Below are positions 9,907 through 17,925 of a DNA stretch of 64,000 bases, piece by piece. The position numbers and the translations under genes were made by a program. The stretch comes from JANXUR01 sp038229415 (GTDB lineage Bacteria > Acidobacteriota > Terriglobia > Terriglobales > Acidobacteriaceae). The notes under the pieces are model-generated. The model worked only from the letters and a program-made list of their open reading frames with translations. It ran no database searches and was not told the DNA's origin. The DNA lies in the NCBI GenBank assembly GCA_038229415.1, contig JBBROM010000004.1, positions 62,001 to 126,000 on the forward strand, in the 5' to 3' direction. The number at the start of each line of letters is the position of its first letter. Within the stretch, counting starts at the first letter, position 1.

Positions 9907-10647
9907 GTGCATTCGCCCTCCATCACTTCCGTACAAGGCTCGGGTCCACGGCATCCCGCCGTCCTGCGTGTGACGCACTGGATCACGACCGTCTGCTTTT
10001 TGGCCTTGCTGGTCACGGGCATTGAAATTCTTATCTCGCATCCGTGTTTCTATTGGGGCGAAACCGGCAGTTCGGTCACTACGCCGTTATTCCGCATTCC
10101 GGTTCCGGCGTCGCGCCCCACGGTTCCCAGTGGCTACAGCTATGTGCTGCCCGATCAAAACGGCTGGAGCCGTGCGCTGCACTTCGAAGCGGCATGGGCG
10201 GCGGTGCTGACCGGACTCGCCTACTGCATCTGGGGGATTTGGACCGGACATTTTCGCCGTACTTTGCTTCCGTCCGCTGACCAGCGGACGTGGCCCGCCT
10301 TTCGCGGGCAGATCCTCCACCACCTGCGCTTTCGGCGGCCTAACGATGGCGAGGCTCATTCCTACAACTCGATTCAGCGCCTCTCGTATCTGGTGGTGAT
10401 CTTCGTGCTGTTTCCGATGATGATATTGACTGGGTTGGCACTCTCGCCCGGGTTTAACTCTGCTGTACCCGAAGTCGTGAACTGGCTGGGTGGCCGTCAG
10501 TCCGCGCGAACCTTACATTTTTTTCTGACAGTCGCGCTGTTTGCGTTTCTGCTGGTTCACGTGGGGATGATTTTCCTTGCCGGGTTTTGGAGCCGTGTCC
10601 GCGCCATGATCACCGGTAAAGTCCAGCCCCCAAAGGAGCAGTCATGA
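9907..10647 (+). CDS. Cytochrome b561-type membrane protein (YedZ-like role)
   Basis: This is a roughly 246-residue integral membrane protein of the di-heme cytochrome b561/thiosulfate-reductase cytochrome B type. Four membrane helices are visible (LRVTHWITTVCFLALLVTGIEIL; ALHFEAAWAAVLTGLAYCIWGIW; LSYLVVIFVLFPMMILTGLAL; TLHFFLTVALFAFLLVHVGMIFL). The histidines in THW, LHF, TLHF and LVHVG are candidate heme ligands. The likely start is GTG 9907 because the upstream in-frame codons run back over the acs side. Its stop overlaps the next gene (ATGA), so the pair probably forms a quinol-to-periplasm electron route feeding the molybdoenzyme. Confidence 0.85.
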   Translation: MHSPSITSVQGSGPRHPAVLRVTHWITTVCFLALLVTGIEILISHPCFYWGETGSSVTTPLFRIPVPASRPTVPSGYSYVLPDQNGWSRALHFEAAWAAVLTGLAYCIWGIWTGHFRRTLLPSADQRTWPAFRGQILHHLRFRRPNDGEAHSYNSIQRLSYLVVIFVLFPMMILTGLALSPGFNSAVPEVVNWLGGRQSARTLHFFLTVALFAFLLVHVGMIFLAGFWSRVRAMITGKVQPPKEQS

Positions 10648-11402
10648 GTCAAGTCTCTCGCCGCAAGTTCGTCCAAGCTGGTTTGGGTGTGGCCGCTGGC
10701 GCTGCCGGGGTCGCTGTGGCTGCGCGTATCGCCGGGCAATATGGGTTGCTTCCGCCCGATGGCAGTGGCATCTACGGCCCCGGCGAGACACTGACCTATG
10801 CGGCGCAGAGGATCATCACAGCCCACTCACTGGCGCGTGAGTTTCCGCGCAGCACGATCTCGAAGACGCCGTTCGCCAATGCGATCGCGCCGTCCAGCGA
10901 TGCCTTCAAGGGATTACAGACGGGCGGCTTCAATGATTGGCGCCTCACGGTGGATGGCATGGTCGCCCATCCCACCACGTTCTCCATTGCCGACCTCAAG
11001 CAGCTCCCGGTCCGCAGCCAGATCACGGAAGTGGTCTGCGAAGAAGGTTGGTCGTATGTGGCTGAGTGGACAGGAACGCCGCTGGTGGAGGCGCTGAATG
11101 CCTGCGGAGTTCTACCCCACGCACGCTATGTCGTCTATTTTTCGATCGAGCCCGACTGGTGGGAGAGCGTGGATATGTCCGATGCGCTGCATCCACAGAC
11201 GCTGGTTACTTATGCAATGAACGACGGCGATCTTCCGGTTCGATTTGGAGGGCCGTTGCGCCTGCGTGTCCCGCGGCAGCTCGGTTACAAGAGCATAAAG
11301 TTCATCCAGCACATTACCGTAACGGACGATATCCGCAAATTCGGCAAAGGCCTTGGTTCGTCAGCGCCGGAAGCTGGCTACGCGTGGTACGCAGGCATCT
11401 AG
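10644..11402 (+). CDS. Tat-exported molybdopterin oxidoreductase (sulfite oxidase/MsrP fold)
   Basis: The 252-residue protein has a Tat signal (SRRKFVQAG followed by an Ala-rich hydrophobic stretch) and should fold before export to the periplasm. The core matches the oxidoreductase molybdopterin domain: DWRLTVDGMV, the candidate Mo-ligand cysteine in TEVVCEEGWSYVAEWTGTPL, and PLRLRVPRQLGYKSIKFIQ. It is translationally coupled to the membrane cytochrome b, the organisation seen in MsrPQ (YedYZ). The physiological substrate cannot be told; methionine-sulfoxide repair is one possibility. Confidence 0.88.
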   Translation: MSQVSRRKFVQAGLGVAAGAAGVAVAARIAGQYGLLPPDGSGIYGPGETLTYAAQRIITAHSLAREFPRSTISKTPFANAIAPSSDAFKGLQTGGFNDWRLTVDGMVAHPTTFSIADLKQLPVRSQITEVVCEEGWSYVAEWTGTPLVEALNACGVLPHARYVVYFSIEPDWWESVDMSDALHPQTLVTYAMNDGDLPVRFGGPLRLRVPRQLGYKSIKFIQHITVTDDIRKFGKGLGSSAPEAGYAWYAGI

Positions 11403-11415
11403 CGCTGGCAACGGA

Positions 11416-11901
11416 CTATGGCAGAAAGCGCGCGCGCTCGTCGCCCGTCGGGATTTTGCACTGGTCGAACTTGCCGAAGATTTGATAGCGATGGCGGGCG
11501 ATGAGCGAGTAGAAGAAGTCGCGAACCGCGCGGGGTAGGATGCGGGCGGCAGTGGCTAGCTTCCACGGCCAGCCCAGTGTTTCCGCGATGCCCAGCGAGG
11601 CGTCGGATTTTTCCAGCAGAAATTCGGCGGGCGTGCCGGGATTGCGGACGAGGATGACCGATCCCATATTCCCCGGGTCACGGCCCACTCGAAGCAGAAA
11701 GGCGCGGGCGAACTCGCCCTGTCGCGGCGCCAGCAGGAACTTCCCTTCCCGATCATTTTTCAGGACGAACTTTACGGTGCGGTCACAGAGTCCGCAAATG
11801 CCGTCGTAGAGGATGACGGACTTGCCTTCGAGATTGGGCTGAGGCGTTTGCACTCTACTGATGGTAGATGAAAAAAGATCGCGCCGGATGCGGGCCAGCA
11901 T
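11416..11901 (-). CDS. DCC-family (YuxK-like) thiol-disulfide oxidoreductase
   Basis: A 161-residue protein of the DCC family, named for its N-terminal motif, here ILYDGICGLCDRTVKFVLKND with a CxxC. Further landmarks are the LAPRQGEFAR stretch, SVILVRNP, the SDASLGIAETLGW region and the C-terminal RDFFYSLIARHRYQIFGK. The family has a thioredoxin-like pattern but its substrates are not established. The gene converges on the molybdoenzyme gene and stands 36 bases from the divergent VOC gene. Confidence 0.9.
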   Translation of the reverse strand: MLARIRRDLFSSTISRVQTPQPNLEGKSVILYDGICGLCDRTVKFVLKNDREGKFLLAPRQGEFARAFLLRVGRDPGNMGSVILVRNPGTPAEFLLEKSDASLGIAETLGWPWKLATAARILPRAVRDFFYSLIARHRYQIFGKFDQCKIPTGDERARFLP

Positions 11902-11937
11902 TGCACAGCTGGCGGACTCGCCCTATGATTCACAATC

Positions 11938-12278
11938 ATGCAACTGAGTGGCGCGATGCTCTACGTCAAAGATCTGCCTGGCATGGCCGCCTTTTACGGC
12001 GACTTTCTTGGATTGAAGCCTGTTGCTGAAACGCGGACGGATACTTGGGTGGAATTCGAGGCTGGGGGCGCAACGTTCGCTCTGCACGCTATTCCTCCCC
12101 ACATCGCCGACGAGATCGAAATTACGTCTCCTCCCGAAGCTCGGGAGGAGACCCCCATAAAGCTAATTTTTGTAGTGGCGGACGCTGCATCCGAAGTGGA
12201 GCGGCTTCAAACGGGGGCACATTCGACGGGATTGACCCTGAGGGCAACATCTTTCAGCTTTGCTCCTCAGCTGGCTAA
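11938..12278 (+). pseudogene. VOC-superfamily (glyoxalase-like) gene, frameshifted
   Basis: The first frame from ATG 11938 gives the N-terminal beta-alpha-beta unit of a VOC metalloenzyme (AMLYVKDLPGMAAFYGDFLGLKPV, then WVEFEAGGATFALHAI and IKLIFVVADAASEVERLQ). The typical C-terminal end, GGTFDGIDPEGNIFQL, appears only in another frame and stops at 12278. Compared with intact relatives a few residues around the junction near 12210 also seem missing. So the gene appears broken by a small indel, unless this is a sequencing error. The function before inactivation cannot be specified. Confidence 0.7.
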
Positions 12279-12281
12279 AAG

Positions 12282-12608
12282 CTACTTCTTCTTCGCGTCA
12301 GCAGCCTTTTCGGCAGCTTCGGCGGAGGCGCTTTCCATCTTGTCTTCCACAATAGAGCCGTCGTTGGCGTTCACGCCGACTTCGTACAGGCCCTTGGCGG
12401 TCTTGATGTCGAAGGAATACTGCTGGACGCCGTTTTCGGTTTCCAGTTCGGCGCTCTTGATCTTGCCGGGGTGCTTGTCTAGGGCGATCTTCTTGGCCGC
12501 TGCCATGGTGAGCTTGGGTTTGTCGGCTGCCCACGCGGGGGCGAGTGAGGCTGAAAGCAAAATTCCGGCTGCGATCGCCGCAATCAAAGTGGGGGAGGTA
12601 CGTTTCAT
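12282..12608 (-). CDS. Secreted PepSY-domain protein
   Basis: The 108-residue protein starts at ATG 12608 (MKRTSPTLIAAIAAGILLSASLAPAWA), a signal peptide, with GGAG nine bases upstream. The remainder is one PepSY domain: LTMAAAKKIALDKHPGKIKSAELETENG, then YSFDIKTAKGLYEVGVNANDGSIV. PepSY domains are thought to modulate extracytoplasmic proteases or act in envelope sensing. The tail is Ala/Lys/Glu-rich. The gene ends four bases from the broken VOC gene. Confidence 0.88.
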   Translation of the reverse strand: MKRTSPTLIAAIAAGILLSASLAPAWAADKPKLTMAAAKKIALDKHPGKIKSAELETENGVQQYSFDIKTAKGLYEVGVNANDGSIVEDKMESASAEAAEKAADAKKK

Positions 12609-12781
12609 AGGAGTATTCTCCGAAATCATGAATTTGGTGGAACCTTCCATTGGATGCGCAATTACATGGAAACGTCAACCGCAAAGGTTTGGGTGGCAGT
12701 ATTTTCATCTTAGCCACAGGATTGTTCATAGGGCAGCCGCGTCAGCAGACTGTGCTAGCCTGAAATTCCGGAACCTTGCTT

Positions 12782-13939
12782 ATGACAGACAAACCCTTGC
12801 AACTTGATGTGGACGAGCGCATTGAGTGCGCGCACACCATTTCGTCAAACTTTTACACCAATCCGCACATTCTGGAAATTGAGCGCGCGAATATTTTCCG
12901 AAAGACGTGGCAACTGGTTGGTACAACCGACCAACCGTGCGGCGAAAAGGATGGCGCGGCGCGGACGATTGCCGACGCGGGCAGCTACTTTACGGCGGAG
13001 GTTGCGGGTGAGCCTCTGCTGGTGATTCGCGACAAGGAAGGCACCCTGCGGGCGTTTAGCAACGTGTGCCGTCATCGGGCTGGCCCAATTGCGACGGGCT
13101 CCGGGCCGTGCGCGAATGTATTGCGCTGCCAGTATCACGGATGGAGCTATGCGCTCGATGGGCGGCTGGTAGGAACTCCCGACATTGATGGCGTGGAGTT
13201 CTTCGATCGGAGCACCATGGGCATGTTTCCGGTGCGGCTGGAAATGTGGGAGAACTTGTTGTTTGTGAATTTCGACAAGGAATCGCCGGCTCTGGCCGAG
13301 TTTCTCGGTGAGATTCCGCAACGGGCGGCTGGGTTTGACTTCAATGACCTAGGGATGGTCGAACGGCGTGACTATGTAATTGACTGTAACTGGAAGGTAT
13401 ATGTAGATAACTATCTGGAGGGTTACCACATTCCGATTGCGCATCCCGGACTTATGCGCGAGATTGACTACAGCCAGTACAAAGTGGAAACACATCGTTA
13501 CTATTCGCAGCAGTTTGCGCCGATCCGCGGAGCGAAGCCTGGTGACGACGGAGAACGATTTTATGCGCTTGGCTCGGCGGGCAAAGGTTTGCAGGAAGCG
13601 ATTTACTTCTGGGTCTTTCCGAACTTGATGCTGAATATCTATCCCGACAATATCTCGACTAATTTGATTGTGCCGCTGGGGAAAGATAAGACGCTGACGA
13701 TCTTTGAATGGTTCTTCCACAAGCCGAAGTCAGAGGCCGAGCGCGACCAGATTAAACTGCGGGTGGCGCGGGCCATCGCCTTTAGTGACGAAGTGCAGCA
13801 AGAGGATATTTTTCTGTGTGAGTCGGTGCAGAAGGGCTTGCGATCGTCCACTTATGAACGCGGGCGGTATTCAGTGAAGCGCGAAAACGGCCTGCACCAC
13901 TTCCATACGCTGCTGAGTGAGTTTCTGGAAGTACGGTAG
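12782..13939 (+). CDS. Rieske non-heme iron oxygenase, alpha subunit
   Basis: This 385-residue protein belongs to the aromatic-ring-hydroxylating dioxygenase alpha-subunit family. The Rieske [2Fe-2S] ligands are C96, H98, C116 and H119 (NVCRHRAG, CQYHGWSY). The mononuclear iron site is suggested by DNYLEGYHIPIAHPGL, with two histidines in the usual spacing and a downstream acidic residue. No beta subunit, ferredoxin or reductase lies next to it, so electrons must come from elsewhere. Substrate is unknown; choline, carnitine or aromatic substrates all occur in this family. ATG 12782 is preferred to the upstream TTG. Confidence 0.92.
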   Translation: MTDKPLQLDVDERIECAHTISSNFYTNPHILEIERANIFRKTWQLVGTTDQPCGEKDGAARTIADAGSYFTAEVAGEPLLVIRDKEGTLRAFSNVCRHRAGPIATGSGPCANVLRCQYHGWSYALDGRLVGTPDIDGVEFFDRSTMGMFPVRLEMWENLLFVNFDKESPALAEFLGEIPQRAAGFDFNDLGMVERRDYVIDCNWKVYVDNYLEGYHIPIAHPGLMREIDYSQYKVETHRYYSQQFAPIRGAKPGDDGERFYALGSAGKGLQEAIYFWVFPNLMLNIYPDNISTNLIVPLGKDKTLTIFEWFFHKPKSEAERDQIKLRVARAIAFSDEVQQEDIFLCESVQKGLRSSTYERGRYSVKRENGLHHFHTLLSEFLEVR

Positions 13940-13960
13940 GCGAAACGCTGTGAAAGATTT

Positions 13961-14035
13961 TGGCTGCCCCCCAGGGATTCGAACCCCGATATGCTGAGTC
14001 AGAGTCAGCTGTCCTAGCCGTTGAACGAGGGGGCA
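13961..14035 (-). tRNA. tRNA-Gln (CTG anticodon)
   Basis: The minus strand folds into a cloverleaf: acceptor TGCCCCC/GGGGGCA, D-stem GTTC/GGAC, anticodon stem GCTGA/TCAGC with loop CTCTGAC (anticodon CTG), and T-arm CGGGG-TTCGAAT-CCCTG. The U1-A72 pair and discriminator G73 are tRNA-Gln identity features. CCA is encoded. Confidence 0.9.
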
Positions 14036-14174
14036 GCAAGTTCGCGCCAGACACTTCGAAATAGCTCGGCGCTGCTTTATTCTAACGGGTGCGCGGGGGT
14101 GGGTCAATCCTGCCCTACGCGCGGTCACTCGCAGAATCCCGCCCAAGCGTAGCTTGGACGGGACACCTGGCTCA

Positions 14175-14792
14175 ATGGCTTTACGAAAGGTACTCGACGT
14201 GATGGCAATGGAGCAGGATCCTTCAGTGAATGCGGCTGCGCAGATGTTGGATGCGTCCCGCTGCGCTCTGTTAGTGGTGGATGTTCAGGAAAAGCTGGTT
14301 CCGGCGATCTTCCGCAAAGATGAGCTGATTCGGAACGTGCAACTGCTGACGCGGCTGGCTGGCATTCTGGAAATTCCCGCCATCGTTTCGACGCAGTATG
14401 CCAAAGGATTGGGAGGGACGATTCCGCAGATTGCCGAGTTGACTGGCGACGCTGCCACCTGTGACAAGACGGCCTTTGGATGCTTTGCCAGCGATGCATT
14501 CCTCTCTCTTGTGAAGCACCTGCCCGGACAGCGGAATACGCTATTGATCTGTGGCATGGAAACTCACATCTGCGTGATGCAGACGGCGCTGGGAGCCCTA
14601 CAGGAAGGCTACATTGTGCACGTCGCGTCCGACGCGGTGGGCTCGCGGACGGAAGCGAACTGGCAGGTGGGCTTGGGCAGGATGCGCGATGCGGGCGTGG
14701 TGATTTCGTCCACTGAGATGATGATCTATGAGTTGATGCGCGGGTCGGGCGGCGCGGCCTTCAAGGCGATGCTGCCACATTTGAAGGGCTGA
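14175..14792 (+). CDS. Isochorismatase-family cysteine hydrolase
   Basis: The product (about 205 residues) has the isochorismatase-like fold. The Asp of LLVVDVQEKLVP, the Lys of ATCDKTAFGCF and the nucleophilic Cys of LLICGMETHICVMQTALGAL form the usual Asp-Lys-Cys triad. The segment ASDAVGSRTEANWQVGL and the C-terminal VVISSTEMMIYELM also match the family. Nearest types are YcaC-like hydrolases; the substrate is not predictable. ATG 14175 is a reasonable start, but ATG 14202 is also possible. Confidence 0.88.
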   Translation: MALRKVLDVMAMEQDPSVNAAAQMLDASRCALLVVDVQEKLVPAIFRKDELIRNVQLLTRLAGILEIPAIVSTQYAKGLGGTIPQIAELTGDAATCDKTAFGCFASDAFLSLVKHLPGQRNTLLICGMETHICVMQTALGALQEGYIVHVASDAVGSRTEANWQVGLGRMRDAGVVISSTEMMIYELMRGSGGAAFKAMLPHLKG

Positions 14793-14829
14793 GACAGCGG
14801 CTGAGAAGCAATACCACCCATAACACCAA

Positions 14830-14879
14830 GTTCCGCAAGGGTCCATAAAGGTTCAAGAAGGTCCACGAAGGAACAAGAA
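14830..14879. repeat. Five degenerate 10-base tandem units
   Basis: The stretch reads as repeats of roughly GTYCANRAAG (for example GTCCATAAAG, GTTCAAGAAG, GTCCACGAAG). It has no start codon context and lies between convergent genes, next to the terminator hairpin. Confidence 0.5.
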
Positions 14880-14907
14880 AAGGGCCACCCGCGAACGGGT
14901 GGCCCTT
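14880..14907 (-). terminator. Rho-independent terminator of the P-loop kinase gene
   Basis: AAGGGCCACCCG and CGGGTGGCCCTT form a perfect 12-bp stem with a four-base loop. On the minus strand it is followed by TTCTTG, giving a U-rich tail, and it lies 22 bases after the stop of the gene at 14929-16104. Confidence 0.8.
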
Positions 14908-14928
14908 ACCAATATCTGAGGCAACACT

Positions 14929-16104
14929 TTAGGCGTCGGTGGTCTCGGCAGCTTCGGCATTTGCTGAGTTGTCGTCACCCGAATTCTCATCCGCCTTGCG
15001 CTTTACACGCACCACGGTGATTTTGGTGAAGCCTTCCTCGAACGTCGGTGCCTTGATCTTGGCTGCCATCTTGCGTAGCACGTCATCTTCCACCTGGCGT
15101 TTGCGTGTTTGATTGCGCTGCAAGCAGACTTCGAGCGGCACGTCGAAGTACACAGCGTGCGCCTCGTAGCCGTAGTCATTCGCCATCTTGATCCACGTCT
15201 GGCGGTCGTGCGGAGTCAGGTTGGTGGCGTCCACGTAGCTCATGGGACGCTTGGCCACCAAACGCGCGCGCAACATCGAGCGCAGATTTGAGAAGACAAG
15301 GTCAGGCAACTTCTGGTCGGTCTCGTCGTCGAACAGCAGGAAGCGGATCTGGTCGCTGGACAGCGGGGTGATGCTGTTGCGCTTGAACCAGGAACTTTTG
15401 CCTGAGCCGGGCAGTCCGATGGAGAGCACGACAGAGCCCTTGGACTTGCGAGCGACCGCTGGTGCCGCTGCGATGGGGTCTTCCGACTCTGATGCTTCCA
15501 CTGGAACTGGTGCTGGACGAGGTTCGCGTGGCTCGCGAGGTTCACGACGGCCTTCGCCACGTTCACGGCGGTTTCTGACGCGGCCCGGTGCGGGCGCGGG
15601 CGCAGCATCCTCCTGCTGACTAGGGATACCACTGAGGTGATCCATGGTCGGCTGGAAAGGTTTTTCGGCTTTGGCGGGCGCGGCTGCTTCCGCCGCTACA
15701 GGCTTGTCGCCACGACGGCCTTTGCCACCACGTCCACGGCGGCGGCGCCGGGCGCGCCCAGTGCGGGCGTCACCAGAGTCGGCGCCAGCCTGAGCAGAAC
15801 CATCCGAATTGGAATCGGACTCCGCGTCGGAGCCTTCTTCGGCATCATCCGAGCCAGTCGCTTCCACAACTGGTTCAGGTGCAGACGAACGGCGACCCTT
15901 TGTGGCTGGCGGCTGGCTCACCACTTCTGGTTCTCGCGGCGCATCGCGCCGAGTCTCTCCGGGAAGAAGAGACGATTCAGCCGGGCCGGATTCGCCAGCG
16001 GTGGATTGAGATTTTTCGTTTTTCATGAGGCCAGGATCTGGGAGCGTCCCGGTATCCTTCTGTTCCTTGCGTCGCCCAAAGCGATCGCGCAACCAATTGC
16101 GCAT
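14929..16104 (-). CDS. P-loop (PNK-like) kinase with long disordered basic N-terminus
   Basis: The 391-residue protein has two parts. Residues 1-220 are low-complexity: acidic and Ser/Pro-rich stretches, an Arg/Gly cluster near 115-132 (GRARRRRRGRGGKGRRG) and an REPREPREPRP repeat near 187-197. Residues 222-370 form a polynucleotide-kinase-like P-loop domain: VVLSIGLPGSGKSSWFKR (Walker A 230-237), SSDQIRFLL, MSYVDATNLTPHDRQTWI and a basic VCLQRNQTRKRQVEDDVLRKM lid region. The kinase half resembles the AAA/PNKP-type nucleotide or nucleic-acid kinases. The basic tail suggests RNA or DNA contact, which is inference. A strong terminator follows. Confidence 0.82.
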   Translation of the reverse strand: MRNWLRDRFGRRKEQKDTGTLPDPGLMKNEKSQSTAGESGPAESSLLPGETRRDAPREPEVVSQPPATKGRRSSAPEPVVEATGSDDAEEGSDAESDSNSDGSAQAGADSGDARTGRARRRRRGRGGKGRRGDKPVAAEAAAPAKAEKPFQPTMDHLSGIPSQQEDAAPAPAPGRVRNRRERGEGRREPREPREPRPAPVPVEASESEDPIAAAPAVARKSKGSVVLSIGLPGSGKSSWFKRNSITPLSSDQIRFLLFDDETDQKLPDLVFSNLRSMLRARLVAKRPMSYVDATNLTPHDRQTWIKMANDYGYEAHAVYFDVPLEVCLQRNQTRKRQVEDDVLRKMAAKIKAPTFEEGFTKITVVRVKRKADENSGDDNSANAEAAETTDA

Positions 16105-16288
16105 ATTTTTATGATCGAAAGGTTCTAGAGAATCAAGGTAAGAGCGCTACGTGTAGTGCACTGCAAACCCCACTGCCAGCAGTATATACGGGTTGGGCAT
16201 TGGTGTGCCGACGGCACGTCCGGGGCACCTGATGCGCCACCCCGCCGAGTCTTGGCTCGAGGTGCAGAAGTCGTGCAATAATGCGGTC

Positions 16289-16654
16289 ATGGCGATGCTT
16301 TCTGAAGCTTTGGCAGGGCAAAACTATATTTCGCTGATCACCTTTCGCAAGGACGGAACGGCAGTGCCGACCCCACTTTGGTTCGCGGAAAGTGGCGGAA
16401 AGCTCTTTGTAATGACGCGCGGTGATTCGTTCAAGACGCGGCGCATCCGCAATAACGCCAGCGTTCGTGTCGCGCCCTGCACCATGCGTGGCCGGGTCAT
16501 TAGCGAATATCTGGACGCAACCGCAACCATTCTGCCCGAATCCGACTGGCCCGCCGCTCGCCGTCTGTTGGAACAAAAATACTGGCTGATGCGCCTCTCG
16601 TTTCTATGGAGCAAGAAGAACGTGTTCCTGGTAATCGAAGACGCTGCATCGTAA
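16289..16654 (+). CDS. PPOX-class FMN/F420-dependent oxidoreductase-like protein
   Basis: This small protein (about 121 residues from ATG 16289) has the split-barrel flavin-binding fold of pyridoxamine-phosphate-oxidase-like enzymes. Landmarks are YISLITFRKDGTAVPTPLWF, KLFVMTRGDSFKTRRIRNNASVRVAPC, the GRVISEYLDATATIL strand and EQKYWLMRLSF. It best fits the Rv2061/TIGR03666-type PPOX group often annotated as F420-dependent. Cofactor and substrate are not certain. An upstream in-frame extension to 16193 has no family similarity. Confidence 0.82.
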   Translation: MAMLSEALAGQNYISLITFRKDGTAVPTPLWFAESGGKLFVMTRGDSFKTRRIRNNASVRVAPCTMRGRVISEYLDATATILPESDWPAARRLLEQKYWLMRLSFLWSKKNVFLVIEDAAS

Positions 16655-16821
16655 GACCCGCACTCAGCATTGCTCCTTAAAGTCAGTTAGAATATTTAGG
16701 AACCAGCAAACAGGCGAACACCCTGAGCAGTCCTCTTCGACGGACCTGTATTCCCGTATAAGAACGCCTGACAACGCAGGCGCGGGCCCAGCCCGGAACA
16801 TTCCCTCACAATGGAGGAAGT

Positions 16822-17844
16822 ATGGCAGTTAAAGTAGCAATCAACGGATTTGGCCGCATTGGCCGTAACGTGCTTCGTACCGCCCTCAACGATCCAGAAC
16901 TGGATTTCGTGGCGGTCAATGACCTTACCAGCCCCAAGACGCTGGCTCACCTGCTGAAGTACGATTCGGTGCTCGGCAACCTCGCCCACACTGTGACTGC
17001 TGGCGACGACTTCATCACCATCAGCGATGGCAAGAACGAAAAGAAGATCAAGGTGTTTGCCGAGAAAGACCCGGCGAATCTGCCCTGGGAGTCGGTCGGC
17101 GCGCAAGTCGTGGTCGAATCCACTGGCCGCTTTACCGACGCCGTGGATGCCAAAAAGCATCTGCGCGGCAGCGTGAAGAAGGTCATCATCAGCGCACCCG
17201 CCAAGGGTGAAGACATCACCATTGTGATGGGCGTGAATGACGACAAGTATGTCGCCGCCGATCATCACATTCTGTCGAACGCCTCCTGCACCACGAACTG
17301 TTTGGCTCCCATCGCCAAGGTGGTGCACGAGCACTTCGGCATCATCAATGGCTCGATGACGACCATTCACTCCTACACCAACGATCAGGTCATCCTGGAC
17401 TTTCCGCACAAAGACCTGCGCCGCGCCCGCGCCGCCGCTCTTTCCATGATTCCCACCTCGACCGGTGCCGCCAAGGCGATCAGCCTAGTGATTCCAGAAC
17501 TGAAGGGCAAGCTGGATGGCTTCGCCATGCGCGTGCCCACGCCGAACGTTTCGGTGGTGGATATGGTTGTGTTCACCGAGAAGAAGACGACGGTGGAAGA
17601 GGTGAATGGCGCGTTGAAAGCCGCGTCTGAAGCTGGGCCGCTCAAAGGCTACCTGGGCTTCGAGACGAACGAACTGGTCTCCAGCGACTTCAAGGGCGAT
17701 TCGCGCTCTTCGATCGTAGACGCGCCGATGACCCGCGTGATCGGCGGAAACTGCGTGAAGGTGATCTCCTGGTACGACAACGAGTGGGGCTATTCCTGCC
17801 GTGTCCGTGACCTGATTCACTTCCTCGACAGCAAGGGCCTGTAA
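16822..17844 (+). CDS. gap: Glyceraldehyde-3-phosphate dehydrogenase, type I
   Basis: The 340-residue cytosolic enzyme oxidises glyceraldehyde-3-phosphate to 1,3-bisphosphoglycerate with NAD and phosphate. The Rossmann start (VAINGFGRIGRNVLR), the catalytic cysteine in SNASCTTNCLAP, IIHSYTND-like TTIHSYTNDQ, and the end SWYDNEWGYSCRVRDL are all intact. RBS GGAGG lies a few bases before ATG 16822. It leads the gap-pgk-tpiA operon. Confidence 0.98.
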   Translation: MAVKVAINGFGRIGRNVLRTALNDPELDFVAVNDLTSPKTLAHLLKYDSVLGNLAHTVTAGDDFITISDGKNEKKIKVFAEKDPANLPWESVGAQVVVESTGRFTDAVDAKKHLRGSVKKVIISAPAKGEDITIVMGVNDDKYVAADHHILSNASCTTNCLAPIAKVVHEHFGIINGSMTTIHSYTNDQVILDFPHKDLRRARAAALSMIPTSTGAAKAISLVIPELKGKLDGFAMRVPTPNVSVVDMVVFTEKKTTVEEVNGALKAASEAGPLKGYLGFETNELVSSDFKGDSRSSIVDAPMTRVIGGNCVKVISWYDNEWGYSCRVRDLIHFLDSKGL

Positions 17845-17925
17845 CTTAAGAACTGCCGGGGCGGCGGCGCTACTCCGCTCCGGCTTTCCATACTGCTCAA
17901 AGATCAAATCGCGAGAGAGCCAGTC

